In this document: one piece after another, positions 5,394 to 5,672 of the stretch | How the letters are laid out: every line of letters starts with the position of its first letter | Position numbering within the stretch: the stretch's first letter is position 1 | Source: Candidatus Aenigmatarchaeota archaeon | GTDB lineage: Archaea > Aenigmatarchaeota > Aenigmatarchaeia > QMZP01 | Reading direction: 5' to 3' | DNA length: 5,672 nt | Assembly (NCBI GenBank): GCA_030666115.1 | Contig: DAOUYM010000049.1 | Location: 1 to 5,672 of the forward strand | Notes under the pieces: model-generated | What the model saw: only the letters and a program-made list of their open reading frames with translations | Databases searched by the model: none | What the model was told of the DNA's origin: nothing | Position numbers and translations under genes: made by a program

Positions 5394-5592
5394 AAGGATA
5401 ATGAAGGAGAATGATAAGTACGCGAAGATTCTGGAGGAGTATGACAGGACAGGGAAATTCCCTCTGGAAAAGATCAGGCGAAGCTTTACACTAAAGAGGA
5501 TGACCGTTAACAAGCTCAAGAACACATCCAAAGATACAGGGAAAAGCATGTCAGATATAATAGATAACCTGGTTGATGATAACATAAAGTGA
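5374..5592 (+). CDS. Probable ribbon-helix-helix antitoxin of the Doc-type toxin
   Basis: A 72-residue, highly charged protein overlapping the toxin gene by 20 bp, so the two are translationally linked. The C-terminal half fits a ribbon-helix-helix (MetJ/Arc/CopG) DNA-binding fold: strand RSFTLKRMTV (36-45), helix NKLKNTSKDTG (46-56), then the KSMSDIIDNLVDD helix (57-69) with the usual hydrophobic spacing. The N-terminal half (about 1-30, EIRRIMKENDKYAKILEEYD) is helical and could be the toxin-binding segment. Gene order is toxin first, antitoxin second, the reverse of phd-doc. The start at 5374 has purine-rich AGAGAGG about 10 nt upstream; an in-frame ATG at 5401, just after the toxin stop, would give a 63-residue version. 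The antitoxin role is inferred from position and fold. Confidence 0.75.
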   Translation: MLPREIRRIMKENDKYAKILEEYDRTGKFPLEKIRRSFTLKRMTVNKLKNTSKDTGKSMSDIIDNLVDDNIK

Positions 5593-5608
5593 CCGGATTC
5601 TGGGAAAG

Positions 5609-5618
5609 ATTAATTAAA
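5609..5618 (+). promoter_or_regulatory. TATA-like promoter of the gene starting at 5638
   Basis: ATTAATTAAA is centred about 24 nt before the ATG at 5638, the same spacing as the other presumed leaderless genes here. This suggests that the next gene is a separate transcription unit from the toxin-antitoxin pair. Confidence 0.4.
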
Positions 5619-5637
5619 GAAGGAACAAATAATTAAT

Positions 5638-5672
5638 ATGGCAGGCGATACTGTTGACAGGATTAGCATGAT
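5638..5672 (+). CDS. 5' end of an unidentified gene (cut by window end)
   Basis: Only MAGDTVDRISM is visible before the window ends. The ATG has a TATA-like element at leaderless spacing upstream and no competing frame. The DRISM ending could be the first strand of another ribbon-helix-helix regulator, but 11 residues are too few to call a family. Confidence 0.4.
   Translation, partial: MAGDTVDRISM

Noticed and set aside
1..5672. tRNA, rRNA, CRISPR array, insertion sequence or attachment site.
   Set aside because: No cloverleaf, regular spaced repeats, transposase frame or terminal inverted repeats were seen on either strand by eye.

Overview
The window is archaeal. The markers are an archaeal/eukaryotic-type RNA polymerase subunit N (RpoN/Rpb10), an archaeal-type DnaG, TATA-box core promoters about 24-27 nt upstream of start codons (leaderless style), and a perfect Shine-Dalgarno site at an operon-internal start. 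The small Toprim protein, the DnaG linker and the general style would fit a DPANN-type lineage, but the sequence does not let me place it and I do not name a taxon.

Layout. On the minus strand, 7-306 encodes an unrecognised 99-residue protein with its own promoter. Divergent from it, 473-1816 encodes a large protein with a histone-H1-like basic tail, a nucleotidyltransferase domain (GS...DID) and a HEPN-like helical domain with an RX4H motif, which looks like a single-chain MNT-HEPN protein. Next comes rpoN (1937-2131), a stand-alone gene with its own promoter and a dyad symmetry element in its leader. Convergent with it is a minus-strand cluster transcribed from about 4920 down to 2165: a four-CBS-domain protein, a small Toprim protein, and dnaG. 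The last two overlap by 110 bp, and dnaG carries a long Ser/Gly/Arg-rich linker.

An AT-rich divergent intergenic region (4910-5036) separates that operon from a plus-strand toxin-antitoxin module. The module is a Doc/Fic-type toxin with the HPFTDGNKR motif (5037-5393), followed and overlapped by a probable ribbon-helix-helix antitoxin (5374-5592). The toxin promoter is bracketed by two copies of a roughly 20-bp direct repeat, a good operator candidate. The first codons of another gene begin at 5638 and run off the window.

How it fits together (inference). The minus-strand operon joins a nucleotide-sensing-type CBS protein to two Toprim proteins, one of which (DnaG) is known in archaea as an exosome component, so it may be an RNA-processing or decay operon. 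The MNT-HEPN protein and the Doc/RHH pair are both from families with toxin-antitoxin links. Their promoters share an identical 14-bp core. No tRNA, rRNA, CRISPR array or insertion sequence was recognised.
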